Under the pieces are notes generated by a model that had not been told where the DNA came from, did no database searches, and saw only the letters and a list, made by a program, of their open reading frames with translations. DNA of 51,647 nucleotides from positions 1 through 51,647 of the forward strand of contig JAHRFE010000016.1 in the NCBI GenBank assembly GCA_019084245.1, read 5' to 3'. Each line of letters begins with the position of its first letter. Position 1 is the first letter of the stretch. Of this stretch, positions 19,343 to 28,907 are shown piece after piece. This DNA is from Hoeflea sp. GTDB taxonomy: Bacteria; Pseudomonadota; Alphaproteobacteria; Rhizobiales; Rhizobiaceae. A program made the translations under genes and the position numbers.

Positions 19343-21723
19343 ACAAGCTGCTTTCGTCGGACCTCATCCAGAAGATGGACGCCTATTGGCGGGCGGCCAA
19401 CTATCTCTCTGTTGGCCAGATCTATCTGTATGACAATCCCTTGCTCAAAATTCCCTTGAGTCTTGAGCACGTGAAGCCACGACTGCTCGGCCACTGGGGC
19501 ACCACGCCGGGGTTGAACTTCATCTACGTCCACTTGAACCGCGTTATCAAAAAGCTAGACCTGAACATGCTGTATGTCACCGGCCCCGGGCATGGCGGCC
19601 CGGGCCTCGTGGCCAACACCTACCTCGAAGGCAGCTACACCGAGCTCTACCCGGACATCTCGCAGGACGAAGCGGGGATGAAAAAGCTGTTCACGCAGTT
19701 TTCATTTCCCGGCGGCATTCCTAGTCACGTTGCGGCAGAGACTCCGGGCTCCATCAATGAAGGCGGTGAACTCGGCTATTGCCTGTCGCACGCCTATGGT
19801 GCCGCCTTCGACAATCCCGGCCTCTTGGTCACTTGCGTCGTGGGCGATGGCGAGGCGGAAACCGGTCCACTCGCCACCAGCTGGCATTCGAACAAATTTC
19901 TCAATCCGGTGCACGACGGCGCGGTCCTGCCGATCCTGCATCTGAACGGCTACAAGATAGCAGGCCCCACCGTGCTTGCCCGCATTCCCCGTGACGAGCT
20001 CGAATCGCTGTTTCGCGGCTACGGCTACACGCCTCACTTCGTCGAGGGCGACGATCCGATGGAGATGCATCAGCTCATGGCTGAGACGCTCGATACCGTG
20101 GTCGAAAGCATCCGCCACATCCAGCAAGATGCCCGCGCCAACGGATTCAAGAAGCGTCCGCTCTGGCCCATGATTATCCTGCGCTCGCCGAAGGGCTGGA
20201 CGGGGCCGAAGGAGGTAGACGGCAAACAGACGGAGGGAACCTATCGCTCGCACCAGGTTCCAATGGGCGACATGAGCCACCCGGGCCACGTGAAGATTTT
20301 GGAAGAGTGGTTGGAAAGCTACCGCCCTCGCGAACTGTTTGATGAGACCGGCAGGCTTCGGCCCGAACTCGCTGACCTGGCCCCGCGCGGCACGCGGCGA
20401 ATAGGCGCCAACCCGCACGCCAATGGCGGTCTGCTGTTGCGCGACTTACACCTTCCGGATTTCCGAGACTACGCGGTGAAGGTTCCGAAACCCGGTAGCG
20501 TGAGTGCGGAAGCTACGCGCGTCCAAGGCGAACTGATCCGCGACGTGATCAAACTGAACCTCGAAACCTTCCGCGTTTTCAGTCCGGACGAAACGGCGTC
20601 GAACCGCTGGGGTGCGGTATTCGAGGTGACCAACCGTTGTTCGACCGCGGAAATAGTTCCCGGCGACGACCATGTTGCGCCGGACGGCCGGGTGATGGAG
20701 GTCTTGAGCGAGCACCAGTGCGAAGGATGGCTCGAAGGATATCTGCTCACGGGCAGACATGGCTTTTTCTCCTGCTACGAAGCCTTCATCCACATCATCG
20801 ATTCGATGTTCAACCAACATGCCAAGTGGCTCGACGTTGCAAACCACATTCCGTGGCGGCAACCGGTTGCTTCCCTGAACTACCTGCTTTCGTCACACGT
20901 GTGGCGCCAGGACCATAACGGTTTCAGCCATCAGGATCCCGGCTTCATCGACCATGTCATGAGCAAAAAGGCGGAGGTCATCCGCGTCTATCTGCCGCCT
21001 GACGCCAATACCTTGCTCTCCGTTACCGATCATTGCCTGCGCAGCCGCAACTACGTCAACGTCATTGTCGCCGGCAAGCAGCCGTCGCCGCAATGGCTCG
21101 ATATGGACGCAGCGATCAAGCACTGCACCGCCGGGCTGGGTATCTGGGAATGGGCCAGCAATGATGATGGCAGCGAGCCTGACGTAGTGATGGCCTGCGC
21201 CGGCGACGTACCGACCATGGAAACGCTGGCCGCGGTGGAGTTGCTTCGGCAGCATTTCCCGGAACTGAAGATCCGGGTCGTCAACGTGATGGATTTGATG
21301 ACTTTGCAGTCACAGAGCCAGCATCCGCACGGCCTCAGTGACGAGGATTTCGATGCCCTGTTCACCAGGGACAAACCCATCATCTTTGCCTATCACGGGT
21401 ACCCCCTGCTGATACACAAGCTGACCTATCGCCGAGCCAACCATCACAATCTGCACGTTCACGGGTTCAAGGAAGAGGGGACTACCACGACACCATTCGA
21501 CATGGTCGTGCTCAACGAGCTTGACAGGTTCCATCTGGCCAAAGCCGCTATCGACAGGGTGCCGGGATTGGGTCCGGAAGCGGCAGCCTTCGCTCAATTC
21601 ATCGGCGGCAAACTCTCCGCTCACGGAGCCTACATCCAGCAACATGGCGAGGACATGTCGGAAATCCGCAATTGGAAATGGGGTGCAAATGGAACGAATT
21701 CCAATAATTCCAGGCACACATGA
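19339..21723 (+). CDS. xfp: Xylulose-5-phosphate/fructose-6-phosphate phosphoketolase
   Basis: 794 residues, full length. This thiamine-diphosphate enzyme splits xylulose 5-phosphate (or fructose 6-phosphate) with phosphate to acetyl phosphate plus glyceraldehyde 3-phosphate (or erythrose 4-phosphate). Signatures: [19 protein letters not shown], the ThDP/Mg motif [20 protein letters not shown], and [15 protein letters not shown] near the C-terminus. The start overlaps the acetate kinase stub in an ATGA. Acetyl phosphate made here would normally be used by AckA or Pta; the local ackA is broken, so another copy must serve elsewhere or the product has a different use. Confidence 0.95.
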   Translation: MNKLLSSDLIQKMDAYWRAANYLSVGQIYLYDNPLLKIPLSLEHVKPRLLGHWGTTPGLNFIYVHLNRVIKKLDLNMLYVTGPGHGGPGLVANTYLEGSYTELYPDISQDEAGMKKLFTQFSFPGGIPSHVAAETPGSINEGGELGYCLSHAYGAAFDNPGLLVTCVVGDGEAETGPLATSWHSNKFLNPVHDGAVLPILHLNGYKIAGPTVLARIPRDELESLFRGYGYTPHFVEGDDPMEMHQLMAETLDTVVESIRHIQQDARANGFKKRPLWPMIILRSPKGWTGPKEVDGKQTEGTYRSHQVPMGDMSHPGHVKILEEWLESYRPRELFDETGRLRPELADLAPRGTRRIGANPHANGGLLLRDLHLPDFRDYAVKVPKPGSVSAEATRVQGELIRDVIKLNLETFRVFSPDETASNRWGAVFEVTNRCSTAEIVPGDDHVAPDGRVMEVLSEHQCEGWLEGYLLTGRHGFFSCYEAFIHIIDSMFNQHAKWLDVANHIPWRQPVASLNYLLSSHVWRQDHNGFSHQDPGFIDHVMSKKAEVIRVYLPPDANTLLSVTDHCLRSRNYVNVIVAGKQPSPQWLDMDAAIKHCTAGLGIWEWASNDDGSEPDVVMACAGDVPTMETLAAVELLRQHFPELKIRVVNVMDLMTLQSQSQHPHGLSDEDFDALFTRDKPIIFAYHGYPLLIHKLTYRRANHHNLHVHGFKEEGTTTTPFDMVVLNELDRFHLAKAAIDRVPGLGPEAAAFAQFIGGKLSAHGAYIQQHGEDMSEIRNWKWGANGTNSNNSRHT

Positions 21724-21744
21724 TCAAGCCGCTTCACGAGGCAA

Positions 21745-22533
21745 ATGATGAGCAAGCACGACGATGCAATCGGGAACAGCCGGGCTCACTGGCACATCAT
21801 ACGCTGGATCTTTTGGTGCTTCATCCGCAACGCCGCTCAGCGTGTTCTCATGGATAGAAGCCTGAGGAACAGGACGGGCCGCGAAATCCGTTGGTTGCGC
21901 ACCGACATCGATTTGTTCTTGAGCCAAGTCTCGGCAAGAACGGCACACCTGCGTCCGCTGGCGCGGCTTGATGCATTGCCAAATTTCGGCAGTCGCCTCA
22001 TGGTCGAGCTTGCAATCTATACTGTGGCTGCGGACCAGGCGCTGCGTGACAGTGATCTTGATCCCCAAAGCGCGCGGGATGCCCTGGCGGACATTGGATG
22101 GTCCGTCTATCGCAGGCAGCTAGCCTTCTCGTCCTTGCCATCCCGCCTCGTCACGCGCGACCCTGGAAAGCGATTACGGTGGAGCATCCGTGGGTTGCTC
22201 TTATTCCCCTTCCGGCCTGTGGGCGCGCCCGGCTACGCCGCCGAGGTCATTCGCGAGGGCGAGGACATCCACACGCACTTCACGCACTGTCCCCCGCAAA
22301 GCTTTGCCCGGCGCATTGCGGAAGAGGCGGGCGATCCTGAAGCGCTGGCCGGCTTCGCAAACAGCTGGTGCAAATATGACTGGCCTGGCGCTGATCTGAT
22401 CGCCGCCGACGGACATCGGGGACACTATATCCGGCGGCAAACACTCTCGGCCGGGGATCCGGTCTGCGACATGTGCTGGGCGGCGCGGGCACCCGGCGAG
22501 ACCAGCGAAAACAACAATGAGGCCGGCCAATGA
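21745..22533 (+). CDS. L-2-amino-thiazoline-4-carboxylic acid hydrolase-like protein
   Basis: 262 residues. The C-terminal part (THCPPQSFARRIAEEAGD...CKYDWPGADLIAA...RRQTLSAGDPVCDMCW) follows the pattern of the ATC-hydrolase-like family: a CP motif, a mid-chain C..D, and a terminal GD..CD. Three or four cysteines are conserved-looking. Members hydrolyse a cyclic thiazoline in cysteine synthesis, but most are uncharacterised, so the reaction is not asserted. GAGG precedes ATG 21745. It follows xfp by 21 bases and is probably co-transcribed. Confidence 0.5.
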   Translation: MMSKHDDAIGNSRAHWHIIRWIFWCFIRNAAQRVLMDRSLRNRTGREIRWLRTDIDLFLSQVSARTAHLRPLARLDALPNFGSRLMVELAIYTVAADQALRDSDLDPQSARDALADIGWSVYRRQLAFSSLPSRLVTRDPGKRLRWSIRGLLLFPFRPVGAPGYAAEVIREGEDIHTHFTHCPPQSFARRIAEEAGDPEALAGFANSWCKYDWPGADLIAADGHRGHYIRRQTLSAGDPVCDMCWAARAPGETSENNNEAGQ

Positions 22534-22665
22534 GGCCGGAGCGCAAGCAAAACAGAAATCGCTCTGCGGAGATGAAAGTATGAAAAACGCGCCGATCGAT
22601 GCGCCCACCAGTGATCCCCTGAAAAACAGGCACTGTGCTCAGCCTGTGTACAGGCAGGCCCCGTG

Positions 22666-23976
22666 ATGCAACGGCGATCGCACATGAGGCTGCCCCACCC
22701 CGGCGAAACGAGGCTGGATGCGTTGCAGCGCCATGCCTTCGATTACTTCCTCAACGAAACCAATCTCACCAATGGCCTCGTAGCCGACAAATCGCAACCG
22801 GGCGCCCCCGCGAGCATCGCGGCCGTAGGTTTCGCGCTGGCGGCCTACCCCGTCGGTGTCGAGCGCGCATGGATCTCGCGCATCAGCGCAATCGATCGAA
22901 CGCTGGCTGCATTGCGGTTCTTCAGCACGGCCCCGCAGGGCACGGGCCCTGACATGACCGGGCACAAAGGCTTCTTCTATCATTTTCTCGATATGTCCAC
23001 GGGGCGGCGCGCGGGGCTATGCGAGCTGTCCACCGTCGATACCGGCTTCCTGCTGGCCGGCATGCTCGCTGCCGCGGCGTATTTCGACCGGAACAGCGAA
23101 GACGAACAGGAGATACGGACGCTCGCCGATGCGCTCTACCGGCGGGCGGACTGGCAATGGGCCTGCGACGGCGGCGCGACGATCCCCCACGGGTGGACGC
23201 CTGAGGGCGGATTTCTGCCTTACCGCTGGGAAGGCTATGACGAGGCTTCCCTTCTGTACGTGCTCGGGCTGGGCTCGCCAACCTATCCGCTGGCTGCGGA
23301 GAGCTACCTAGCGTGGACCTCGACCTACCAATGGAAAGAAATCTACGGCTATGGATTCATCTATGGCGGCCCGCTCTTCATCCACCAGTACTCGCACATC
23401 TGGATAGACTTCCGCGGAATCCAGGATGGGTTCACGCGAGACAAAGGCATCGACTATTTCGAGAACAGCCGCCGCGCAACCTACGTCCAGCAAGAGTACG
23501 CGATCCGCAATCCGCTCGAATTTGCGGGCTACGGAGAGAACTTCTGGGGCCTGACCGCGAGCGACGGGCCTGGCTGGACGACGCGGCGCGTCAACGGCAT
23601 CGAGCGCACGTTCTTCGACTATGCCGCCCGCGGCGTTCCGTACGGCCCTGACGACGGGACGGTCGCGCCGTGGGCCGTGGTGGCGTCGTTGCCGTTCGCA
23701 CCGGAAATCGTGTTGCCGACGATCACACATTTTCAGGACGTGTATCCGCAAGTCACAGGCGCATATTGCTTTCGGTGCAGCTTCAATCTGACTTTTCAGA
23801 ACGAGGCGGAAGCCGATGCCGGCTGGACGTCGCCCTATCATTTCGGGATCAACCTCGGTCCCGTGGTGCTGATGTGCGAGAATTACCGAACGGATCTACT
23901 TTGGCGCCTTATGCGCGCGTCCCCTTACGTGGTCACAGGGCTGCGGCGCGCGGGGTTCAAAGGTGGTTGGCTGTGA
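22666..23976 (+). CDS. Glucoamylase-like (PF10091, GH144-type) glycoside hydrolase
   Basis: About 436 residues in an (alpha/alpha)6 barrel pattern. Diagnostic segments are ALQRHAFDYFLNETN, GFFYHFLDMSTGRRA, ELSTVDTGFLLAGML, WEGYDEASLLYVLGLGSPTYP, and the late PYHFGINLGPVVLMCENYRT. The family includes endo-beta-1,2-glucanases and the C-terminal domain of cyclic beta-glucan synthase ChvB of rhizobia. No signal peptide is evident, suggesting cytoplasmic action, which is odd for a polysaccharide hydrolase. Start uncertain (ATG 22666, or 22684). Confidence 0.75.
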   Translation: MQRRSHMRLPHPGETRLDALQRHAFDYFLNETNLTNGLVADKSQPGAPASIAAVGFALAAYPVGVERAWISRISAIDRTLAALRFFSTAPQGTGPDMTGHKGFFYHFLDMSTGRRAGLCELSTVDTGFLLAGMLAAAAYFDRNSEDEQEIRTLADALYRRADWQWACDGGATIPHGWTPEGGFLPYRWEGYDEASLLYVLGLGSPTYPLAAESYLAWTSTYQWKEIYGYGFIYGGPLFIHQYSHIWIDFRGIQDGFTRDKGIDYFENSRRATYVQQEYAIRNPLEFAGYGENFWGLTASDGPGWTTRRVNGIERTFFDYAARGVPYGPDDGTVAPWAVVASLPFAPEIVLPTITHFQDVYPQVTGAYCFRCSFNLTFQNEAEADAGWTSPYHFGINLGPVVLMCENYRTDLLWRLMRASPYVVTGLRRAGFKGGWL

Positions 23977-24181
23977 CGCTGCGGAGGACAACAATTGATG
24001 AAGGCGAGATCAATCGCCGGTGGAGCGTGAGAATGCATACGCAAACACCCAATACCCCCATCGGGAGATGCGCGGCAGCGGCGGACGGCCGCCGCAGTCA
24101 TCATCAAAGCCTGTTCGGAACTGCAATGCTTCGACAAACCGCACTGATGACCAACTTCAGCGACCAAGCAGGAACCAAACC

Positions 24182-25180
24182 ATGCGGCTGATCCTTCCCT
24201 TACCCGGCAACGAAACTCTCGCGCGCCAACTTGCAGAAGCGGGAGAATGGGAACTCGGGCGCCTCGAAACCCGGCGTTTCCCAGACGGTGAGTGCTATGT
24301 CCGTATTCTTTCGGATGTCGCCGAACGGCCGGTGGATCTCGTCTGCACGCTTGCACGGCCGGACGATAACTTCCTCCGGCTCGCATTCGCCGCCGACGCG
24401 GCGCGCGCTCTTGGCGCGAGCCAAGTGACGCTGATCGCGCCATACCTCTCCTACATGCGACAGGATCGCCGCTTCCAGCCGGGTGAGGCGGTGACGTCGA
24501 TAACCTTTTCGCGTCTGGTATCTTCGACCTTCGACCGGTTGGTGACAGTCGACCCTCACTTGCACCGGTATCCTGCGCTCTCCGCGCTCTACACGATCCC
24601 GGCCGACACCCTGCACGCAGCGCCACTGCTGGCGAACTGGATTGCTGCGGAGGTCGATCAACCGCTGGTCATCGGCCCGGATGAGGAGAGCGAGCAATGG
24701 GTGTCCGCCATTGCCCGGCGTATCGGCGCCCCTTACGCCGTGCTTCGCAAGATCCGGCACGGAGATCGCAACGTCGATGTCGAACTCCCCGACCTGTCCC
24801 AATGGAAAGCCCGCTGCCCGGTCCTCGTCGACGATATCGCCTCGTCGGGGCACACGCTCATTGAAGCCGCTCGCAAATTGCAGCTCCAGGGCTTCCGGCG
24901 ACCCGTCTGCGCAGTTGTCCACGGAGTGTTCGCGGAAGATTCCTACAGGCGCCTGAAGCCGTTCACAGACAGAATTGTCTCCAGCGATTCCATTCCACAT
25001 GAGAGTAACGCCATCCGGCTTGCGCCGTTGATCGCAGCAGCGATCGCATCAGCCGAGATGGCCCGGGAAGACTTCGTTCGGCACCGCCGCCCACACGAAC
25101 CCACCGCCGAAACTAAACAGGCAGAAATGCAGTCGATTCCTGCCAGCGTCGCGCCGCCCTGGACAAGTGGCGTTGAATGA
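24182..25180 (+). CDS. prs: Ribose-phosphate pyrophosphokinase (PRPP synthetase)
   Basis: 332 residues. The N-terminal phosphoribosyltransferase fold has LPLPGNETLARQLA and RFPDGECYVRI; YLSYMRQDRRFQPGEAVTS is the ATP-binding flexible-loop region. The PRPP-binding loop LVDDIASSGHTLIEAA is near residues 218-233. Makes PRPP from ribose 5-phosphate and ATP. It appears to be a divergent second copy rather than the housekeeping enzyme, given its context beside a phosphorylase. ATG 24182 chosen for the AGGA upstream; a longer frame from 24020 lacks homology. Confidence 0.88.
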   Translation: MRLILPLPGNETLARQLAEAGEWELGRLETRRFPDGECYVRILSDVAERPVDLVCTLARPDDNFLRLAFAADAARALGASQVTLIAPYLSYMRQDRRFQPGEAVTSITFSRLVSSTFDRLVTVDPHLHRYPALSALYTIPADTLHAAPLLANWIAAEVDQPLVIGPDEESEQWVSAIARRIGAPYAVLRKIRHGDRNVDVELPDLSQWKARCPVLVDDIASSGHTLIEAARKLQLQGFRRPVCAVVHGVFAEDSYRRLKPFTDRIVSSDSIPHESNAIRLAPLIAAAIASAEMAREDFVRHRRPHEPTAETKQAEMQSIPASVAPPWTSGVE

Positions 25181-25232
25181 GGGCGCACACAGTCCGGCAC
25201 TCAACAATATTGAACCCGATCAGGAGACAGTC

Positions 25233-26591
25233 ATGCTCAATCTCACATCCCTCGGCGGCGCCGGCACAGTCACCGGTTCGAAGCATCTGCTTGTTCATGA
25301 TGGCAAGCGTATTCTGATCGACTGCGGATTGTTCCAGGGCCTGAAGAACCTGCGCGAGCTGAACTGGGCGCCTTTGCCGATCAAGCCTTCAAGCATCGAC
25401 GCCGTCGTTCTCACCCATGCGCATCTCGATCACTCCGGCTATTTGCCGAAACTCGTGAAGGACGGCTTCCGCGGAAACATCTTCGCAACAGATGCGACCC
25501 GCGACGTGGCAGAGCTGATCCTGAAAGACAGCGGTCACCTCCAGGAGAAGGATGCTGAATACGCCAACCGGAAGGGCTTCTCCAAGCACAAGCCCGCCAT
25601 GCCGCTTTACGGCCTTCGTGATGCGGAGCGCGCACTCGAACGCTTCTTGTCCGTTCCTTTCGGCAAGCCGGTCCAGCTCCCCGGCGGGGCGACCCTCATG
25701 TTCAGACATGCCGGCCATATCCTGGGTGCCGCCACCGCCGATATCCACTGGGGCGGCAAGCGCATCGTCTTTTCGGGGGACTTGGGCCGCTACGGCGATC
25801 CAATGATGCATGACCCGGCGTCTGTCTCCGAGGCTGACTACATCGTCATTGAATCCACGTACGGCAACCGCATCCATGAACAGGGCGATCCAACCGAGAT
25901 GCTCGGTTCAGTCATCGAACGCACGGTTCAGCGCGGCGGGTCCGTGGTGATCCCGGCCTTCGCAGTCGGTCGGGCACAGTCGCTGCTTTATCATCTGTGG
26001 AAGTTGAAATCTTCGGGTCGGCTCTCAACCATTCCGATCTACCTCGACAGCCCGATGGCGATCAGCGCGACGGAATTGCTCCACGCCCATCGCAACGATC
26101 ATCGGCTCTCGCCAGAAGATTGCGATACCGTCTGCGGTATCGCCACTTACACAAGAGACGTCGAAGCATCCAAGGAAATTACCGCTATCTCCTTTCCAAA
26201 GGTTGTGATTTCAGCCAGCGGTATGGCAACTGGTGGTCGCGTTCTCCACCATCTCAAGGCATTTGCATCCGATCGAAAAAACACCATCCTGTTCTCCGGC
26301 TTCCAGGCTGCCGGTACTCGTGGACGGGCGATGCTGCAAGGTGCCCGCGAGATCAAGATTCACGGAAAATGGATACCGGTAGAGGCAGAAGTTACCGATT
26401 TGCCCGCGCTTTCAGCGCATGCGGACTCTGATGAATTGATGCGTTGGCTTTCCGGCTTCCGTCACGCGCCGACACGCATCTTCATCGTTCATGGGGAGGC
26501 GGAAGCAGCCGAGGCGCTACGCGTCCGCATCGGCAAGGACCTCGAATGGAATGCGACGGTTCCGCGCCAGGATCAGGCGTTCGACCTATGA
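25233..26591 (+). CDS. Metallo-beta-lactamase-fold RNase of the beta-CASP family
   Basis: 452 residues: N-terminal MBL domain with LTHAHLDHSGYLP and the VFSGDLGRYGDPM motif, then a beta-CASP insert (IPAFAVGRAQSLLYHL, DSPMAISATEL) and C-terminal ISASGMATGGRVLHHL and LSAHADSDELMRWL motifs. These proteins are zinc-dependent nucleases acting on RNA in related systems. GGAGA lies before ATG 25233. The stop overlaps the next gene in ATGA, indicating tight coupling with the phosphorylase. Confidence 0.88.
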   Translation: MLNLTSLGGAGTVTGSKHLLVHDGKRILIDCGLFQGLKNLRELNWAPLPIKPSSIDAVVLTHAHLDHSGYLPKLVKDGFRGNIFATDATRDVAELILKDSGHLQEKDAEYANRKGFSKHKPAMPLYGLRDAERALERFLSVPFGKPVQLPGGATLMFRHAGHILGAATADIHWGGKRIVFSGDLGRYGDPMMHDPASVSEADYIVIESTYGNRIHEQGDPTEMLGSVIERTVQRGGSVVIPAFAVGRAQSLLYHLWKLKSSGRLSTIPIYLDSPMAISATELLHAHRNDHRLSPEDCDTVCGIATYTRDVEASKEITAISFPKVVISASGMATGGRVLHHLKAFASDRKNTILFSGFQAAGTRGRAMLQGAREIKIHGKWIPVEAEVTDLPALSAHADSDELMRWLSGFRHAPTRIFIVHGEAEAAEALRVRIGKDLEWNATVPRQDQAFDL

Positions 26592-28120
26592 CCCCGGTCG
26601 ATACTCAAATGCCCGATCCAGCGACACTTCGCGCCAAACGCCTTCAACTGCACACCCAGCAACAGGCGGTGGCCATCATGCGGACGGACTGCTATGTTTG
26701 CCGATCAGAAGGTCTGGCTTCCAGATCGCAAGTGCTGGTGTCAAGCAACGGCCGGGAGGTGCAGGCAACGCTATTCCAGATCGAAGGGGACAATCTGCTT
26801 GCCATCGATCAGATTGCGTTGACGGAAACTGCGTGGCAGATCTTACGCATTGAAGAGGACGCGACGGTCACAGTCACGCATGCACCATCACTCGAATCCC
26901 TTGCGAGTGTCCGGCGTCGGATCTACGGGAATCGGCTCGACGCGAACGCCCTTCGATCGATCGTGAAGGACGTTGCCGCACACCGTTATACCGATGTGCA
27001 TCTCGCGGCCTTCCTGACGGCGAGCGCCGCACTTCCTCTCGACGAGCAGGAAACCACGGATCTCACCGGCGCCATGGTTGATGTTGGCGAGCGCTTGCGC
27101 TGGGATTCACCGGTCGTCGTCGACAAGCATTGTATCGGCGGGCTCCCTGGCAACCGCACCACTCCGATCGTCGTCGCGATCGTTGCAGCCCACGGTCTCG
27201 TCATTCCGAAGACCTCGTCGCGTGCTATAACATCTCCTGCAGGCACTGCGGATGCCATGGAGACACTCGCGCCGGTGGATCTCGATATCGCGACGCTTCG
27301 ACGCGTGGTCGAAGCCGAGGGTGGCTGCGTTGCATGGGGTGGGGCAATGCATCTGAGCCCGGCTGACGACATTTTCGTCCGCATAGAGCGCGAACTCGAT
27401 GTCGATACTGAAGGGCAACTCATCGCGTCCGTTCTGTCCAAGAAGATTGCCGCCGGTTCGACCCACGTGGTGATCGACATTCCGGTCGGACCTACCGCCA
27501 AGGTTCGCAGCGAGGCTACAGCGCGCCACCTTGCAGAACGGATCAGCGCCGTCGCGGCGCGCTTCGAACTGTCAGCGACATGCCTTCTGACCGACGGATC
27601 GCAACCGGTCGGTCGCGGAATCGGCCCGGCCCTGGAAGCGCTCGATGTCCTCGCGGTTCTCCGAGGTGCGCCCGATGCACCGGATGATCTGCGACGCCGC
27701 GCGGCGGCGTTGGCAGGCGCGGCACTTGAGATCGGTGGGAAAGTCGTCAAGGGGGAAGGATCCGCTGCTGCGCTGGATACCATTGCGGACGGGCGGGCTT
27801 GGAAAAAATTCCAGGCCATATGCGAGGCGCAGGGAGGCATGCGTACGCCACCCAAGGCGATCAATATTCATCCGTTGATCGCGCCGCGTGCCGGGCGTGT
27901 TGTTTCGATCAACAATCGCAAACTCTCAAGGCTCGCAAAACTGGCCGGCGCACCGGAGGCCAAGGCTGCAGGCGTCTTCATGCGTGTGAATCTCGGGCAG
28001 GAGATCGACAAGGGCCAGGTGATGCTCGACATCCACGCCGAGTCGGCGGGCGAGCTGGCCTATGCATTGGAATACGCGCGACGGAGTCCCGACATCATCG
28101 AAGTCGAGCTTTCGTCGTGA
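26588..28120 (+). CDS. Thymidine/AMP phosphorylase family protein
   Basis: 510 residues. An N-terminal about 90-residue domain precedes the phosphorylase core, with VVDKHCIGGLPGNRTTPIVV, IPKTSSRAITSPAGTADAME and the C-terminal pyrimidine-phosphorylase domain (INNRKLSRLAKLAGAP...). GGLPGN and KTSSRAITS are closer to archaeal AMP phosphorylase than to E. coli DeoA. AMP phosphorylase releases adenine and ribose 1,5-bisphosphate. No ribose-1,5-bisphosphate isomerase or RuBisCO is in the window, so the downstream route is unknown. Often annotated simply as thymidine phosphorylase. Confidence 0.85.
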   Translation: MTPVDTQMPDPATLRAKRLQLHTQQQAVAIMRTDCYVCRSEGLASRSQVLVSSNGREVQATLFQIEGDNLLAIDQIALTETAWQILRIEEDATVTVTHAPSLESLASVRRRIYGNRLDANALRSIVKDVAAHRYTDVHLAAFLTASAALPLDEQETTDLTGAMVDVGERLRWDSPVVVDKHCIGGLPGNRTTPIVVAIVAAHGLVIPKTSSRAITSPAGTADAMETLAPVDLDIATLRRVVEAEGGCVAWGGAMHLSPADDIFVRIERELDVDTEGQLIASVLSKKIAAGSTHVVIDIPVGPTAKVRSEATARHLAERISAVAARFELSATCLLTDGSQPVGRGIGPALEALDVLAVLRGAPDAPDDLRRRAAALAGAALEIGGKVVKGEGSAAALDTIADGRAWKKFQAICEAQGGMRTPPKAINIHPLIAPRAGRVVSINNRKLSRLAKLAGAPEAKAAGVFMRVNLGQEIDKGQVMLDIHAESAGELAYALEYARRSPDIIEVELSS

Positions 28121-28302
28121 TGGCCTCTATCGAGCTCGGACGGCTGAACCTGCCGCGATGCTGCCTCGCGGCCATGGCGTTCGGGGATAAGCGAGCATCA
28201 GCTTTCGAAACAAGATGGCTGAGTTCGCAGGAAGGCGGAAAGCTTGCCCCTCCCCGGCAAATCGACAATGTCCCTACTCGACGCGTCGATTTCGAATGGT
28301 AG
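28120..28302 (+). CDS. Possible 60-residue ORF at the end of the phosphorylase operon
   Basis: MASIELGRLNLPRCCLAAMAF... begins in a TGATG overlap with the phosphorylase stop and runs 60 codons. No family recognised; it could be the start of a gene truncated by rearrangement, since sequence composition changes just after it. Confidence 0.3.
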   Translation: MASIELGRLNLPRCCLAAMAFGDKRASAFETRWLSSQEGGKLAPPRQIDNVPTRRVDFEW

Positions 28303-28378
28303 CGGGGGGACCCTCCGATTCGCCACCAAAGCTCCTACATGCTAGCATCCAATTTGGTGTAATCCACGGGAGGTGGTA

Positions 28379-28747
28379 ATGCGGGCGCTTTATTTTACGG
28401 CAATCATCTTTTCGTGTCTCATGCTTCCTGCGAATGCAAGCGAGCATCAAATATTCTATACTGCGAACATTGAGGGACGAAAAACGATCAACCTGAACCT
28501 TGTTAGCAGTGATGTTGCTCGTGATCGCGATTTTGACGTTGACGTGGTGATCACTGTGATGAAGAAAGACGCCTTTGGAACTTCTCTGTACATCGACCGG
28601 TCCAAACATTTGGCAAGCGTAAGATGTGCCTCCCCGGAAAAAATCAAAATTAGGAAAACCGACTATATGGTCGATCCCGCAGGTTCTGCCGGGATTGACT
28701 GGAAGCACGATCTTTGGATGTTCGTGTGCAGGCCGCCTATGTCGTGA
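28379..28747 (+). CDS. Small exported protein of unknown function
   Basis: 122 residues with a clear Sec signal peptide (MRALYFTAIIFSCLMLPANA, cleavage before SEHQ). The mature part has two cysteines (RCASPEK and FVCRPP), likely a disulfide, and a mixed beta-strand pattern. The ribosome binding site GGGAGG is ideally placed five bases before the ATG. Lower GC than its neighbours. It sits alone at the border of the copper region. I do not recognise the family. Confidence 0.55.
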   Translation: MRALYFTAIIFSCLMLPANASEHQIFYTANIEGRKTINLNLVSSDVARDRDFDVDVVITVMKKDAFGTSLYIDRSKHLASVRCASPEKIKIRKTDYMVDPAGSAGIDWKHDLWMFVCRPPMS

Positions 28748-28866
28748 GCGGTCCTGAATTGGCAGAGCACCGTCGGCGGTGGTTGTGGAAAGCCGATTGC
28801 GAGATCGACTCCACGCTTTCTGTCCGGGTTCTCTGAAGCATGATTTTTAGATCGGCAGGGAGTGTC

Positions 28867-28900
28867 ATGAGCGGCCCCAATTCAACGATGGACCGCTCAT
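28867..28900 (-). terminator. Hairpin downstream of the cusF operon
   Basis: ATGAGCGG at 28867-28874 pairs with CCGCTCAT at 28893-28900 (8-bp stem, 18-base loop), seven bases beyond the cusF stop on the minus strand. No clear U-run follows, so termination is only suggested. Confidence 0.35.
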
Positions 28901-28907
28901 AAGCACC

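Noticed and set aside
23995-24013. TTGAT ... ATCAA pair before the PRPP synthetase gene
   Set aside because: The half-sites are separated by nine bases; FNR/FixK sites need four.
24020-24181. N-terminal extension of the PRPP synthetase frame
   Set aside because: No homology, no ribosome site, and the family start with AGGA lies at 24182.
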